From Ignavibacteria bacterium (GTDB lineage Bacteria > Bacteroidota > Ignavibacteria > Tepidaquicellales > Tepidaquicellaceae), in the NCBI GenBank assembly GCA_016710985.1, contig JADJTX010000050.1:1-14536 (forward strand): 14,536 bases of DNA, given 5' to 3'. The notes under the pieces were generated by a model. It had not been told where the DNA came from. It made no database searches and saw only the letters and a list, made by a program, of their open reading frames with translations. Shown one piece after another: positions 1 through 8,712 of the stretch; positions within the stretch are counted from its first letter, which is position 1; each line of letters starts with the position of its first letter. The position numbers and the translations under genes were made by a program.

Positions 1-752
1 GCTTTACCGGAAGGCATTTTTATGGAGTGCAACCTGGCTTGGTGAATTTTGTCGGAGAGGACTTCCGTTTTGTGCAGATGGGATTGGTGAACATCAACGG
101 CGGAGGGTTTACCGGGTATCAGGCCGGGCTGGTGAATATTGATGTGAGGTCTTTTCATGGCATACAAACCGGTTTGGTGAATCTTAATCCAGGAAGCTTT
201 GACGGAGTAGAGACCGGGTTGGTCAACGTGGCTGGCCATTTTACAGGCGTTCAACTGGGATTGGTCAATGTAGTGAATGAAATGGAAGGAATTCCCATCG
301 GCCTGGTGAGCCTTGTTCAGAAAATGGAGAGACTCATATTCAGCTCTGGTTTGATGAAACTGAGTTTTTCAATTTAGTCCTTCTGTAAGCACCAAGACGG
401 TTTTATAATATTTACAGCGTTGGGATAGATAAAAACGCCAATTTATTCAGCTTTGGACTGGGATTGGGCCTTCTATGTTGCCTCTGAACCCTTTTATATC
501 AATATAGAAGGGTTGACATCAACGGTTAATTCCTTTAATCAATGGGAAGGATATAATTCTTTATCCAGAATCCGCTGTTATGTGGGCTATAGCCTGTTTG
601 ACCATATTTCGATAATCGCCGGAGTTTCTGTTTCTTATTATCACAGATGGCTGGACAACGCGGTGGATGTAAACCCCTTCTATCCGGTTATGAAGGAGTG
701 GGATGCCCAGAATAAGCTGTGGCCGGGAGTCTTTGTGGGCATTCAATTTTAG
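1..752 (+). CDS. LA_2272-type surface repeat protein, 5'-truncated by window edge and frameshifted
   Basis: The reading frame is open at the left edge. It shows seven copies of a motif centred on GLVN (the last is GLVS), spaced 15 and then 14 residues, each followed by a variable segment often ending in F-x-G. This matches the LA_2272/LA_2273 surface-repeat proteins first named in Leptospira, which are thought to be exported beta-rich proteins. After the repeats come aromatic, strand-like segments (IQLWFDETEFFN, NLFSFGLGLG, then a 99-residue stretch from 453 ending GVFVGIQF with a terminal Phe, as in outer-membrane barrels). The frame breaks about four times between 321 and 480. Adding one A to the run at 321-324 restores QKNGETHIQLWFDE. 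The gene converges on the dehydratase gene with only 10 bases between the stop codons. Function is unknown. The family call is from memory of the repeat and is fairly secure; the exact C-terminal reading is not. Confidence 0.75.
33..311 (+). repeat. Tandem protein repeat centred on GLVN, period 15 then 14 residues
   Basis: Seven in-frame GLVN/GLVS cores occur in succession. The first four intervals are 15 residues (45 bases), the last two 14 residues. The cores are more conserved than the linkers, which vary (for example INGGGFTGYQA, IDVRSFHGIQT, LNPGSFDGVET). At DNA level the copies have diverged (ggcttggtgaat, ggattggtgaac, gggctggtgaat), so this is an old protein repeat and not a recent tandem duplication. 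Confidence 0.85.
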
Positions 753-762
753 CTGAAACAGT

Positions 763-1243
763 CTATACATTGTCCAACTTTATTTCTAACAAAGCCATCA
801 TCTCGGCTTCTGCCACCATTTCATTGGCCTTTTTTGCTATTCCTTTAAATTTAGCCATCCGAGATGTAAGTTTAGTAAATTCAATTTCATATATTAAAGT
901 ATCACCAGGATAAACTGGACTTCTGAATTTAGCTTTGTTAATAGCCAAAAAGTATAATAATTTCTCTTTCGCATTTTTAAATATATCCACCTCTTGTACT
1001 TCTAAGATTTTAAAAGCTAAGAATCCTGCACACTGAGCCAAACCTTCTATAATTAACACTCAGGTAAAATCGCTTGAAAGGAAAAAGTCCTGTTGTAAAA
1101 TTATCATTCACAGTTAAATTTTTTATTCCTTTTCCTCCATTATCATGAACATCAAAAACTTTGTCAACCATTAGCATAGGATATCTATGCGGTAATTCAG
1201 CCATGATATCCAGACTGCTATATTCCTCTTGATAGGGTTTCAT
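763..1243 (-). CDS. FabZ-like 3-hydroxyacyl-ACP dehydratase (hotdog fold), frameshifted
   Basis: The N-terminal half contains LPHRYPMLMVDKV, the hallmark of FabZ. The C-terminal half begins LIIEGLAQCAG and continues with NKAKFRSPVYPGDTL, also FabZ-like. The two halves are in different frames. Adding one base at C1061 and one in the A run 1077-1079 gives the continuous motif TGLFPFQAILPGVLIIEG, which aligns with the FabZ active site G-H-F-P-x(5)-P-G-V-L-I-x-E. The repaired length is about 160 residues, normal for the family. FabZ dehydrates 3-hydroxyacyl-ACP to trans-2-enoyl-ACP in the cytoplasm using a His and a Glu. Here the Glu is kept but the His position reads Leu (codon 1085-1087). This may be a sequencing substitution or a real loss. 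The start ATG overlaps the stop of the upstream dehydrogenase (ATGA) and has a GGAG at 1249-1252. A primary fabZ would normally sit with lpx genes; here it sits with acyl-CoA dehydrogenases, suggesting a dedicated paralogue. Confidence 0.85.
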
Positions 1244-2794
1244 AAGTACTCCATTTTCATCTTATCATTGATAAGATGAGTATCCAAGAGATGATCAAAG
1301 TTATTCTCTTCATCAAAAATTATTCTATTTAAATTCATTTCTGATTCTCTTATAGTATTTTCCGTATTTTTTATCAAACTTATTGCAATATTTTGGTTCA
1401 ATTGGGAAGAGATTGTCATTAGAGAGCAGAATGACTTATATGTTTCAATAGATGCACTTACAACTCGGTTCAGGACTAATTGTTTACCGATCAGAGATGG
1501 ATATTTGCTTTTGGTATTATAAATAAATCTTGAATATTTTTTTAACAACTGGTCAAAATCACTGGACAGAGGTATAAGGTTTTTATGCACAGATGAAGCA
1601 ATAGTATTATTGCCCTTGAGGCCATCGTTTAATGAAAATAAAATATCCAATCCGCAACGGTAATTAATAATCTCGTTCGGGCCTTCAGTGATTCTTAAGG
1701 CCGGGCTATCTCCTAATATCTGCGCAATAAGGTCATTCCGAGTATAATAGGAAATACCGGACAATTCAAACAAACAATTAATAGTTTTCCAGGATTCCTC
1801 AGTACAAAATATTTTAGTCAATCCGGCATATACCGGAAGATCAGGATGACCCAGGTCAAAATGGATGTGCCACATGAAACATGGACTCCATCTGGAAAAT
1901 TTTAAGCCTGGTGATTTCAATCATCTCATTTGAAGTCGCTAAATTTTTTCATATAAAGACCAGCGCTCTTTTTAAAGAGACCTATAGCTCCCAAGAACCC
2001 CCAGCCTGCCTGCGCTGACAAGGGCATTAAACTGCCGCAATCCATTACCCGGAATTCCTATAATTCTGTCATACGGTAATTCTATATTATCAAAGAAAAG
2101 CTCGGATGTGATTGAACCTTTTATGCCCATTTTAAGGTAGGGATTATGAATGATAAGTCCTTTATCCTCTTTTTTTAAATAAACAAAAACGATCCCTTCC
2201 GGGATTTTACACAAATCGGGGCATTTCGCGAAGACAATAATGGTATCGGCTATCGCAGCATTAGTAATCCATATTTTTGAGCCGTTCAATACCAGCTTTC
2301 CTTCAGCATTTCTTTTAACAAAGGATTTAATATTGGCAACATCCGATCCAGCAGAAGGTTCAGTCAGGGCAAAGGATACCAGTTTCCTTTTTTCGCCTGA
2401 CCGGTTAATAGCAATTCTTTTGTTCCGGCGAAGCATAATGAATGATCGATTTGAGTCCCCACATCGCAAGAATGGGGAACAGCAGTAACAGTTAAAGATA
2501 TATCTAATTCTGAAAGCTTTACCATCATCTTACAAAATCCAGCATAGAGGCCCCTAAACCGCCGTATTCTAGTGGGATTGGCATAGAAAATAGGCCAAAG
2601 CTGAAAAGTTGGTCCATAATATCCTTGTCAGGCAAAGCAGACTTTTATCAATATCTGTTGCATTGATTTCACCGACAATTTGTCCAATAATATAGACAAT
2701 TCTAAAATTTTGGGGATGAAGCGCCGGTTTCATCAAATTGATACAAGCCTTTCAGATTATCTGGTAATATGCCATTTGTTAAATAATGTATCAA
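1240..2794 (-). CDS. Acyl-CoA dehydrogenase A, with C-terminal helical extension, frameshifted
   Basis: This is a flavoprotein of the acyl-CoA dehydrogenase family, which makes an alpha,beta-double bond and passes electrons to ETF. The pieces in order are: LPDNLKGLYQFDETG and PLEYGGLGASMLDF (N-terminal helical domain), SFALTEPSAGSD (about residue 140, substrate/FAD loop), LVLNGSKIWITNAA (about 170), KMGIKGSITSELFFDNIELP, then the C-terminal domain ending in RITEGPNEI, whose Glu (codon 1684-1686) is at the usual catalytic-base position. About 130 further residues form a helical extension. The frame breaks several times, between 1850 and 1972 and between 2385 and 2770. The start is uncertain. 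The frame leads back to a TTG at 2794 that overlaps the stop of dehydrogenase B (TTGA) with AGGAA upstream; an alternative is the ATG near 2776 with one added base. The stop overlaps the dehydratase start. Substrate chain length cannot be told from sequence. Confidence 0.86.
1258..1278. repeat. Perfect inverted repeat (9-bp arms, 3-base loop) just before the dehydratase ribosome-binding site
   Basis: CATCTTATC and GATAAGATG flank ATT. It lies inside the last codons of dehydrogenase A (HLINDKM) and ends 5 bases before the GGAG of the dehydratase gene. No U-tract follows, so it is not a standard terminator. It could affect translational coupling or mRNA processing, or be chance. Confidence 0.5.
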
Positions 2795-4495
2795 GATGGG
2801 ACGTTCCTGGCTTCTTTTAAAATAGCGGTTTTGATATCTTTGCTTAAATATGCTTTCTTTATTAAAGAATCAATAAGGGAAAGTCTTTCGGCAAAATACA
2901 GTTCGGCGACCGCCTTTTTATGTTCTGATTTTTGCGACTCTTCCAGTAAAATATACCCAAAATATATTGAAATTGCAATATCGCAAATTGTCCTAGTTTG
3001 ATAATCAAAAAATTCTTTGGTTTCTGACTGAACAAACCGAATGGTTTCCTGTAATCTGGTTTCATAATCCTTTAACAGTTCCAATTTATCCTTATTATTC
3101 CGGCTGTCTATTATCAACAATTCACGGGCTTCTATCAGTGCACCCTTAATAATACCACCGACCGCGGCGATCAACTGCATCTGCGAAGTTCCTTCATAAA
3201 TAGATGTAATACGAATATCCCTATAATGCCGCTCAATTTGAAAATCTTCAATATAGCCCGATCCGCCCAAAACTTGAAGGGCGTCTGAGCAGATCTGAAT
3301 TCCCTTTTCCGCGCGTATTATTTCGAAAGCGGGATCAGTGCAGATGTTATTCTCTTTAGTTTCTTGATCCTTTCCGTATAGGGCCCTTGCCCAAAATACT
3401 TATCTTCCAACAACTCCAATTCATCAAATAGAATTGCGGTCCGGTATATTAATGAACGGGACAGTTCCAGATCCAATAAATCATTAGTCAGAATTTGATT
3501 AACTGCCGAGAATTCAATAATCGGTTTGTTAAACTGAATGCGCTCTTTAGCGTATTTCAGAGCTTTATCATAAGCTGCTTGTGCGGTTCCAAGAGCCTGA
3601 GCTGCTATAACCAGCCTAGCGCTGTTGATCAGCCTCATAACATACTTCACAAGACCATATTTTCTTTCCCCGATTAGCTCACAAGGCGAATTATTATAAT
3701 AGTTCTCAGTTGTCGGCGAGCCATGGAGGCCCATTTTATCTTCTATTCTACGGATTGTCAGGGTATTGTCCTTCCGATATAAAAATAATGACAATCCCTT
3801 AGCGCCGGATGATCCTTCTTCCGACCTAGCCAGAATTAGGTGCACATCCGAACCGCCGTTAGTAATAAATCGTTTTACACCCGTCAGCTTCCATACTCCC
3901 GCCACGGCGTCAAAAATAGCTTTAGTATTAACATTCTGGAGGTCGCTCCCGGCTTCGAGGCTCGGTCAATGCCATAGCGAGCGGACAATTCCCCCTCTGC
4001 GAATAAGGGCAGATAGGCTTTTTTTTGTTCTTCATTACCGAATTTATTAATGGTGGAAGCGATCTCCTGCAGCGAATAAATTGTCAAAAGTGAGCTGTCC
4101 GCCTGGGATATCATTTCTGAAATGAGAATACCGATAAAATAGGGTAGATTTAAACCGTTGTATTTTCTGGGAAGGCAGACACCATTCATACCAGTCTTTT
4201 TCAAAATATCAAGGGATTTTTTAATACCGTCGGGATACTCAACCTGGCCGTCTTTAAAATGCACTCCCTCTTTATCGTTTTTATCCGCTAGCATCTCAAT
4301 TTCATTAGCGGTAATATCCCCGGCAATTTCAAGCACCTGCTTGTAAAGCCCTTTTGCATCGTTTAAATCCTTAGGGGCATCAGGGTAATCATGGATATCA
4401 TTAAAATCGTTTTCCTTCAGTTCGATTACATGATCCAGCGCTAAAATATCAAAATAAAAAAGCCTATCGGAATGGTCCAAAAAGAAATTTTTCAT
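2791..4495 (-). CDS. Acyl-CoA dehydrogenase B (long, about 570-residue type), frameshifted
   Basis: The start ATG at 4495 has a GAGGG just upstream. The N-terminus (MKNFFLDHSDRLFYFD, then LALDHVIELKENDF) is typical of the long acyl-CoA dehydrogenases with about 80 extra N-terminal residues. Then come LPRKYNGLNLPY, a TEPEAGSD loop (near 3960-3985, recovered by switching frame), GVKRFITNG, GLHGSPTTE, SARLVIAAQALG, ERIQFNKPI, LGGSGYIEDF and IYEGTSQMQ, with the catalytic Glu at codon 3193-3195. About 120 residues of helical C-terminal extension end at 2791. Breaks occur near 3890-3990 and near 3300-3320, but all core motifs, including the catalytic Glu and TEP loop, are present, so this is the best-preserved dehydrogenase here. 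It lies 35 bases downstream of etfA, so ETF is probably its direct electron acceptor. Confidence 0.92.
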
Positions 4496-4530
4496 ATTCC
4501 CTCAGTCTTTGTTTTCTTTTATTTTATTAA

Positions 4531-5474
4531 TCAATAGAGAAAGACTATGGCATCCTCCACAATTCCGTAATCACAATACTCAAACATCGGTGCTTCCGCA
4601 TCTTCATTAACTGCGACAATGTATTTACTGGACCTTATTCCGGCGATATGCTGTATTGCCCCGGATATTCCAAAGGAAAAATAGAGTTTTGGACTAACTG
4701 TTTTTCCAGTCTGACCGACCTGCATTTCCTGACCAATAAATTTTGAGTCAACCACTGGCCTGGAGGCCCCAATTGAACCGTTTAATAATTGTGCCAATTC
4801 GTATAACTTCGCGAAATTCTCTTTCGTTTTCATCCCCATTCCACCGGAAACAATAATCTCCGCCTCGGTTAATTCCGGCATACTTGATTCCGGCGCTTTT
4901 ATTTCTATTAAACGGGGACTATTACATTGCTTGGAAGGCAGCGTTTCTATTACCTCAAAATCACTATTTTCGATGGTTTTCAGCAGTATGGAATTCGGTT
5001 TGATCGTAAAGCAGTATTTCCGGTTTAAAGGAAGATGAAAAATAGCGGAAACCTTTCCGCCGTAGCAATTTCTTTTAACATGGTACTGGTTATTTTCAAT
5101 ATTTACTTCATAACAATCGGATAACATAGAATACTGACGGCTGATGGCTGCTCTCGGCAGGATATCTTTTGCCATATATGTATCGCCGGAAAGAATTAGA
5201 TCCGGATCATAACGATCAATGAGATTTTTAAAATCAGCTAATGGATAAATTTGGACCTCTGGATTGGAGGGTTGGTTTTTGATATTAAAAAGCCGGTTCA
5301 ATCCATGGTTCTTTAATTCTAAAAATTCTGTTTCATCAACTTTCCCATAATAAATCCACCGATTTGCCCTCCAAGCTGGTTTATAAGATAGGCGGCTAAA
5401 GATAACGCTTCAAGGGAAGATTTTCTGATTTGGTCCTTTTTCATTTCAATAAAAACCATTATTTTTATTTTCAT
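4531..5474 (-). CDS. etfA: Electron transfer flavoprotein subunit alpha, one frameshift
   Basis: EtfA binds FAD and, with EtfB, accepts electrons from acyl-CoA dehydrogenases. The C-terminal FAD domain is clear: IIVSGGMGMKTKENF, GASRPVVD, QVGQTGKTVSPKLY, FGISGAIQHIAG, IVAVNEDAEAPMFEY, CDYGIVEDA. The N-terminal alpha/beta domain (MKIKIMVFIEMKKDQIRKSS, then ALSLAAYLINQLGG) is in another frame. Adding one base to the T run at 5341-5343 joins GKVDETEFLELKNHGLNR and gives an open frame of 314 residues, the usual EtfA length. The start is supported by AGGAGA at 5482-5487, overlapping the etfB stop. It is translationally close to etfB (11-base gap). Whether the ETF is a plain carrier or an electron-bifurcating type cannot be decided here. 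Confidence 0.94.
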
Positions 5475-5481
5475 TTATATA

Positions 5482-5487
5482 TCTCCT
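5482..5487 (-). promoter_or_regulatory. Shine-Dalgarno site of etfA, overlapping the etfB stop
   Basis: AGGAGA lies 7 bases before the etfA ATG at 5474 and shares bases with the etfB TAG (5486-5488). It supports the upstream start, which adds the N-terminal domain that the downstream frame lacks, and suggests coupled translation of the two ETF subunits. Confidence 0.7.
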
Positions 5488-6254
5488 ATAAGACCCCGGC
5501 TTCTTCCTTTAATAAACGGACCAATTCATTCACAGAATGTTCCAAGTTCCCTTTCAATATTTTCGGTGATTTTTTGATTAGGTTCTTTTCATAAATGATT
5601 TTATATTTTTCTGTTTTTATATCTTCTTTCTGAATTTGATCCCAGGGAATTGTTATAATCTCCTTTCTTCGGGCGCCCATTATTCCTTTCCAAATTTGGA
5701 ACACGCGGCTGATTAATACCTTTAGTCACACAAATAACATATGGTTTACCCAATTCATAAACTTCTCTCAATCCCCCATCCGCCAATTTAGTGACCCGAA
5801 CAGCCTGCTCCCATTCTATTCCAATAATATTGGTAACACAGGGCCAATTTAATTGTTCCGCGATCATTGGCCCTAAAGACCAATCATTCCGGTCAATATC
5901 AATAGACCCCAGAATAATCAAATCCGGCTGTTCCTTTTTTATTAGATAGGATATTCCTTTAATACAAAGCTCATTCTGTAGTAAACCATTTTCCATTTGA
6001 ACATAAAAAGACCTATCCAATCCCATACCCATCGCATTTCTAATCACTTCTTCTATTCTCTTAAGCCCAGCTGAAAAAGAAACAATCTCTGTCAAAGGAT
6101 TAATATCTTTATACTTCAAAGCTTCTTCTATAGCGTATTCGTCAAAAGGATTAATTATCATCCTGAAAAGCCCGTCTATTTGAATGTTACCGTCAACAGT
6201 ATTGATATTTGAATCTGTATCCAATGCTTCCCGCACAACCAATCCTATTTTCAT
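5486..6254 (-). CDS. etfB: Electron transfer flavoprotein subunit beta, one frameshift
   Basis: EtfB binds AMP or a second FAD and partners EtfA. Visible motifs are INPFDEYAIEEALKYKD near residue 35, NAMGMGLDRSFYV, PDLIILGSIDIDRNDWSLGP and AEQLNWPCVTNI, followed by PRVPN. The frame then breaks. Removing one base from the doublet at 5690-5691 restores PRVPNLKGIMGARRKEI, the typical EtfB motif, and gives 255 residues, the usual size. The start ATG at 6254 has AGGTGG upstream. In many EtfB proteins the nucleotide-loop segment reads like D-x-D-T-G-Q-V-G-P; here it is DRNDWSLGP, a mild deviation. etfB precedes etfA directly, as is common. Confidence 0.94.
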
Positions 6255-6289
6255 AGCAATGCCACCTAATATTAATGTCCTGATGGATT

Positions 6290-7699
6290 CTAATCTATAT
6301 TAAATCTAAACACTTCATCTGGTTCCGGTATTCCAGATGGATGATATCCGAATAAACTTTTTCAATCAGGACTATATTCATTTTTCATATAATTGGAACG
6401 CCAGCGAAGCTATGATCTCATTTCCCGGCATTGAGACAATTTTATTTTCGATATAATTTGGTGATACCAAGACTTTTTGAATATTTTTCAGCAATGGTCG
6501 CTAAATCCACCGTTTTGGTATCCGATAAACTGTTCATTTCCGCGATTTTTTGATATCACCGATAAACGCTTCCCTATTCTTATAGTATTCCAGAGTTTCC
6601 TGATAATATCCGGGTCATTATCCATTAAGAATGAATAGGATCTTGCATCCTTAACTAAATGTGGAATACCAGTGTCTTCCATATACCCACCACCCCCGTT
6701 AATTTCCATACAATCATCCGCACACAAAAAAGCCTCTTGAGAGCAATAATACTTACAGAATTTTGAGTACAGAAGAGCATTCCCAAAATTAGATTCGATC
6801 AGAACAGTGGTTAAAAAACAGAGGGCTCTCATTTTATAGACTGCCAGCTTCATTTTAACAACTTCATCTGAATCAATTCATTCTCATTCAGTCTTTTTTA
6901 AATTGCACCCTGTTTTGAGCAAAATCTTCGCTAAGAACAAAGCCTTATTGGCACTCCCGGTTGAGGCGCGGCAATAAACAGATATTTATAGGACAAATAA
7001 TCAAGTATATACTTCTTTTTACCTTTGACTCAAAGGAACAACACCATTTGCCTCAATAACGACATTATTCAGTGATAAGTCAGATAACTTTAATGGAAGG
7101 AGCCCCAAGGTATCGGCACAATCGTTATATTCCGCACCAGTTAGTTGACCGTTGTGATAAATCAAATATTGGGATTCAGCAGATTGGCTGTTCCCATCCC
7201 TGGCAAAATTTATCTCTGATTTCGGTTTATAATTAACTGTATTATTTTATTGCCCGAGAGTTTCTTGTCTCGGTAAGTCACTGCGCCCAAAGAAAACCCA
7301 GCGCCAATCAGATTATATCCGGTATCCATATTGGACAGCAACGCTTTTTTCTGTTCCTCATGAAACATGTTTTTATTAAATATATAGAACTGAAATGGTC
7401 CGCTAAAAGCAATCCTAAAGAAGCATTAGAATAAGCTGCCTTTGTAACAGCCCTACAGGAGTGCCACTCAAAAGCTCCCAGTCCGCCGTAATCTTCCGGT
7501 ATATTTATAGAAAATAAACCGATCTGGAATAAGTTCTTGAGATATTCCTGCCGAAACTCTCTGTTTGAGTCCGGGGATAAAACACCCTGAGTAGTGGTTT
7601 TATCAAAGCTATTCATTACCTCAAGAAAAATTATTTCCAAATCTGTCGGGCCAATTATTTGAAACCACTCTTTGATTTCCTGAAAGAGGCTGTTTTCAT
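6290..7699 (-). CDS. Acyl-CoA dehydrogenase-family protein C, degenerate active site, frameshifted
   Basis: The N-terminal domain is family-like: NIPEDYGGLGAFEWHS, then NKNMFHEEQKKALLS. The C-terminal domain is also recognisable: DFAQNRVQF, YKMRALCFLTTVLIESNFGN, ADDCMEINGGGGYMEDTGIP, then KDARSYSF. Two hallmarks are missing. The middle domain runs from GYNLIGAGFSLGAV straight into TYRDKKLSGNKI without a TEPxAGSD loop. The position that should carry the catalytic Glu (E-G-T/P-N) reads FLMDNDPDII (about 6612-6645). No other frame there supplies the motif. The start is set by GAGGA at 7705-7709. Adding one base to the T run 7693-7696 gives MKNSLFQEIKEWFQ, which leads into the main frame. Several breaks lie between 6480 and 7370, and the C-terminal end (stop at 6290, 6295 or 6378) is uncertain. 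It may be a non-catalytic partner of dehydrogenase A or B, or have a different activity. Confidence 0.75.
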
Positions 7700-7704
7700 C
7701 AATA

Positions 7705-7709
7705 TCCTC
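7705..7709 (-). promoter_or_regulatory. Shine-Dalgarno site fixing the start of dehydrogenase C
   Basis: GAGGA on the minus strand lies 5 bases before an ATG at 7699. The main frame of the gene has no good start of its own. One extra A in the AAAA run just after this ATG joins it to that frame. Confidence 0.6.
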
Positions 7710-7735
7710 AAGTTTTCAATTTAAATAAATCGGCC

Positions 7736-8023
7736 TTATAAATAGGTCAATATAAGCGTTATTAAATATATCAGGAATGATAAGGACGAAAATAATATCA
7801 ATACAATAAAACTGCCCTTTTTCCATTTGTTTTTCTGGGAAAAATTCGCAATATTGCAAATAATACCCATCAGTATTCCCAAAATAATAACGATATAACT
7901 CATAATCTGTCTTAAAGGGCTTTGAAAAGCAACATAGAAAAGAATAATATATAAAGGCCAAGTTAATAATAAGTAGTAAATTATATTAATTATCAATAAA
8001 AATTTCCCACCAACTTTGATCAT
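7736..8023 (-). CDS. Small hydrophobic membrane protein, unknown
   Basis: This is an intact 95-residue protein with three or four predicted membrane segments: FLLIINIIYYLLLTWPLYII running into LFYVAF, then YIVIILGILMGIICNIANF, then a basic KNKWKKG linker, then FIVLILFSSLSFLIYLITLI. The frame extends up to a TTG overlapping the ATPase stop, but the ATG at 8023 is chosen because AAGGAGGA (8031-8038) lies 7 bases before it. No family is recognised. It sits between the ABC ATPase and the dehydrogenase genes, so it could be an accessory subunit of the exporter or an unrelated inner-membrane protein. It is one of the few genes here without a frameshift. Confidence 0.65.
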   Translation of the reverse strand: MIKVGGKFLLIINIIYYLLLTWPLYIILFYVAFQSPLRQIMSYIVIILGILMGIICNIANFSQKNKWKKGSFIVLILFSSLSFLIYLITLILTYL

Positions 8024-8030
8024 TTCAATA

Positions 8031-8038
8031 TCCTCCTT
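8031..8038 (-). promoter_or_regulatory. Strong Shine-Dalgarno site for the small membrane protein
   Basis: AAGGAGGA lies 7 bases upstream of the ATG at 8023 and just after the ATPase stop codon (8043-8045). It decides the start in favour of ATG 8023 over an upstream TTG. Confidence 0.75.
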
Positions 8039-8042
8039 TTTA

Positions 8043-8701
8043 TTATTCAACTATTAAACCATCAATTAATTTAATCTTTCTAGGAATATTTTCCAATACC
8101 CATTGGTCATGTGAAGCAAAAATTATAGTTACGCCTAGATTTTTATTTAAGTCTTTTAACAATTCAACAATACTTTTAGCGGTTTTACTATCGACATTGG
8201 CCGTTGGTTCATCCGCCATAACATAAGGGGGATTATGAACTAGTGAACGGGCTATTGCCACTCTTTGCTTCTGCCCTCCCGATAATTCATCTGGTTTATG
8301 TTTAATATGCTGTAAAAGCCCGACTCTGTCTATCAGTTCCAGAACTTTATTATGATCATACTTCTGCCTCTTTAATTTCATCGGCACAACAATGTTCTCA
8401 TAAACATTTAAGACTGGAATTAAATTAAAATTTTGAAAAATAAAACCAATTTTTATAGCTCTAAAAGATGTCAATTGATTATTAGAATAATTCGTAATAT
8501 CCTCTCCATCTATTTTTATAAGACCATGAGATGGTCTGTCCATAGCACCAATCAGGTTCAATAATGGGATTTTCCACTCCCGGATACTCCTCCAAGAACT
8601 ACCATTTCACCCTTGTCAATATTAAGGCTTACACCCTTGAGAGCTTCAACAAATATAGAACCAGAAGCATAAGTTTTTTTTACATTATTTAATTTTATCA
8701 T
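8043..8701 (-). CDS. LolD/MacB-type ABC transporter ATPase, one frameshift
   Basis: This is the nucleotide-binding subunit of a MacB/LolCDE-type transporter. These act mechanically on periplasmic substrates, such as lipoproteins or lipids to be released from the inner membrane, and do not pump through a channel. Motifs in order: MIKLNNVKKTY (start), Walker A GVSGSGKS near residue 35, Q-loop FIFQNFNLIPVLNVYENI (typical LolD wording), signature LSGGQKQRVAIARSL, Walker B YVMADEPTANVDS, and H-loop FASHDQ. A one-base gap at about 8566-8568, right after Walker A, breaks the frame; adding a base gives GKSTLLNLIGAMD and a total of about 219 residues, normal for LolD. GAGGAGGGG (8705-8713) precedes the ATG and touches the stop of the upstream barrel gene. 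The two permeases further upstream are its likely membrane partners. Confidence 0.93.
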
Positions 8702-8712
8702 TTTCCCCTCCT

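Noticed and set aside
561..770. Minus-strand open frame of 69 codons
   Set aside because: It is antisense to the C-terminal part of the plus-strand surface protein, which has strand-like, family-consistent residues; no ribosome-binding site or motif was seen.
750..770. Possible bidirectional terminator between the convergent genes
   Set aside because: Only 10 bases separate the two stops and no stem with a T-run is visible there.
2240..2488. Plus-strand open frame of 82 codons
   Set aside because: It is antisense to the TEPSAGSD and NGSKIWITN motifs of dehydrogenase A.
3766..4050. Plus-strand open frame of 94 codons
   Set aside because: It is antisense to the TEPEAGSD and GVKRFITNG region of dehydrogenase B; no motif of its own.
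7716..7961. Minus-strand open frame of 81 codons overlapping the small membrane protein
   Set aside because: It is a shadow frame. The alternative frame has a strong ribosome-binding site and clean membrane segments.
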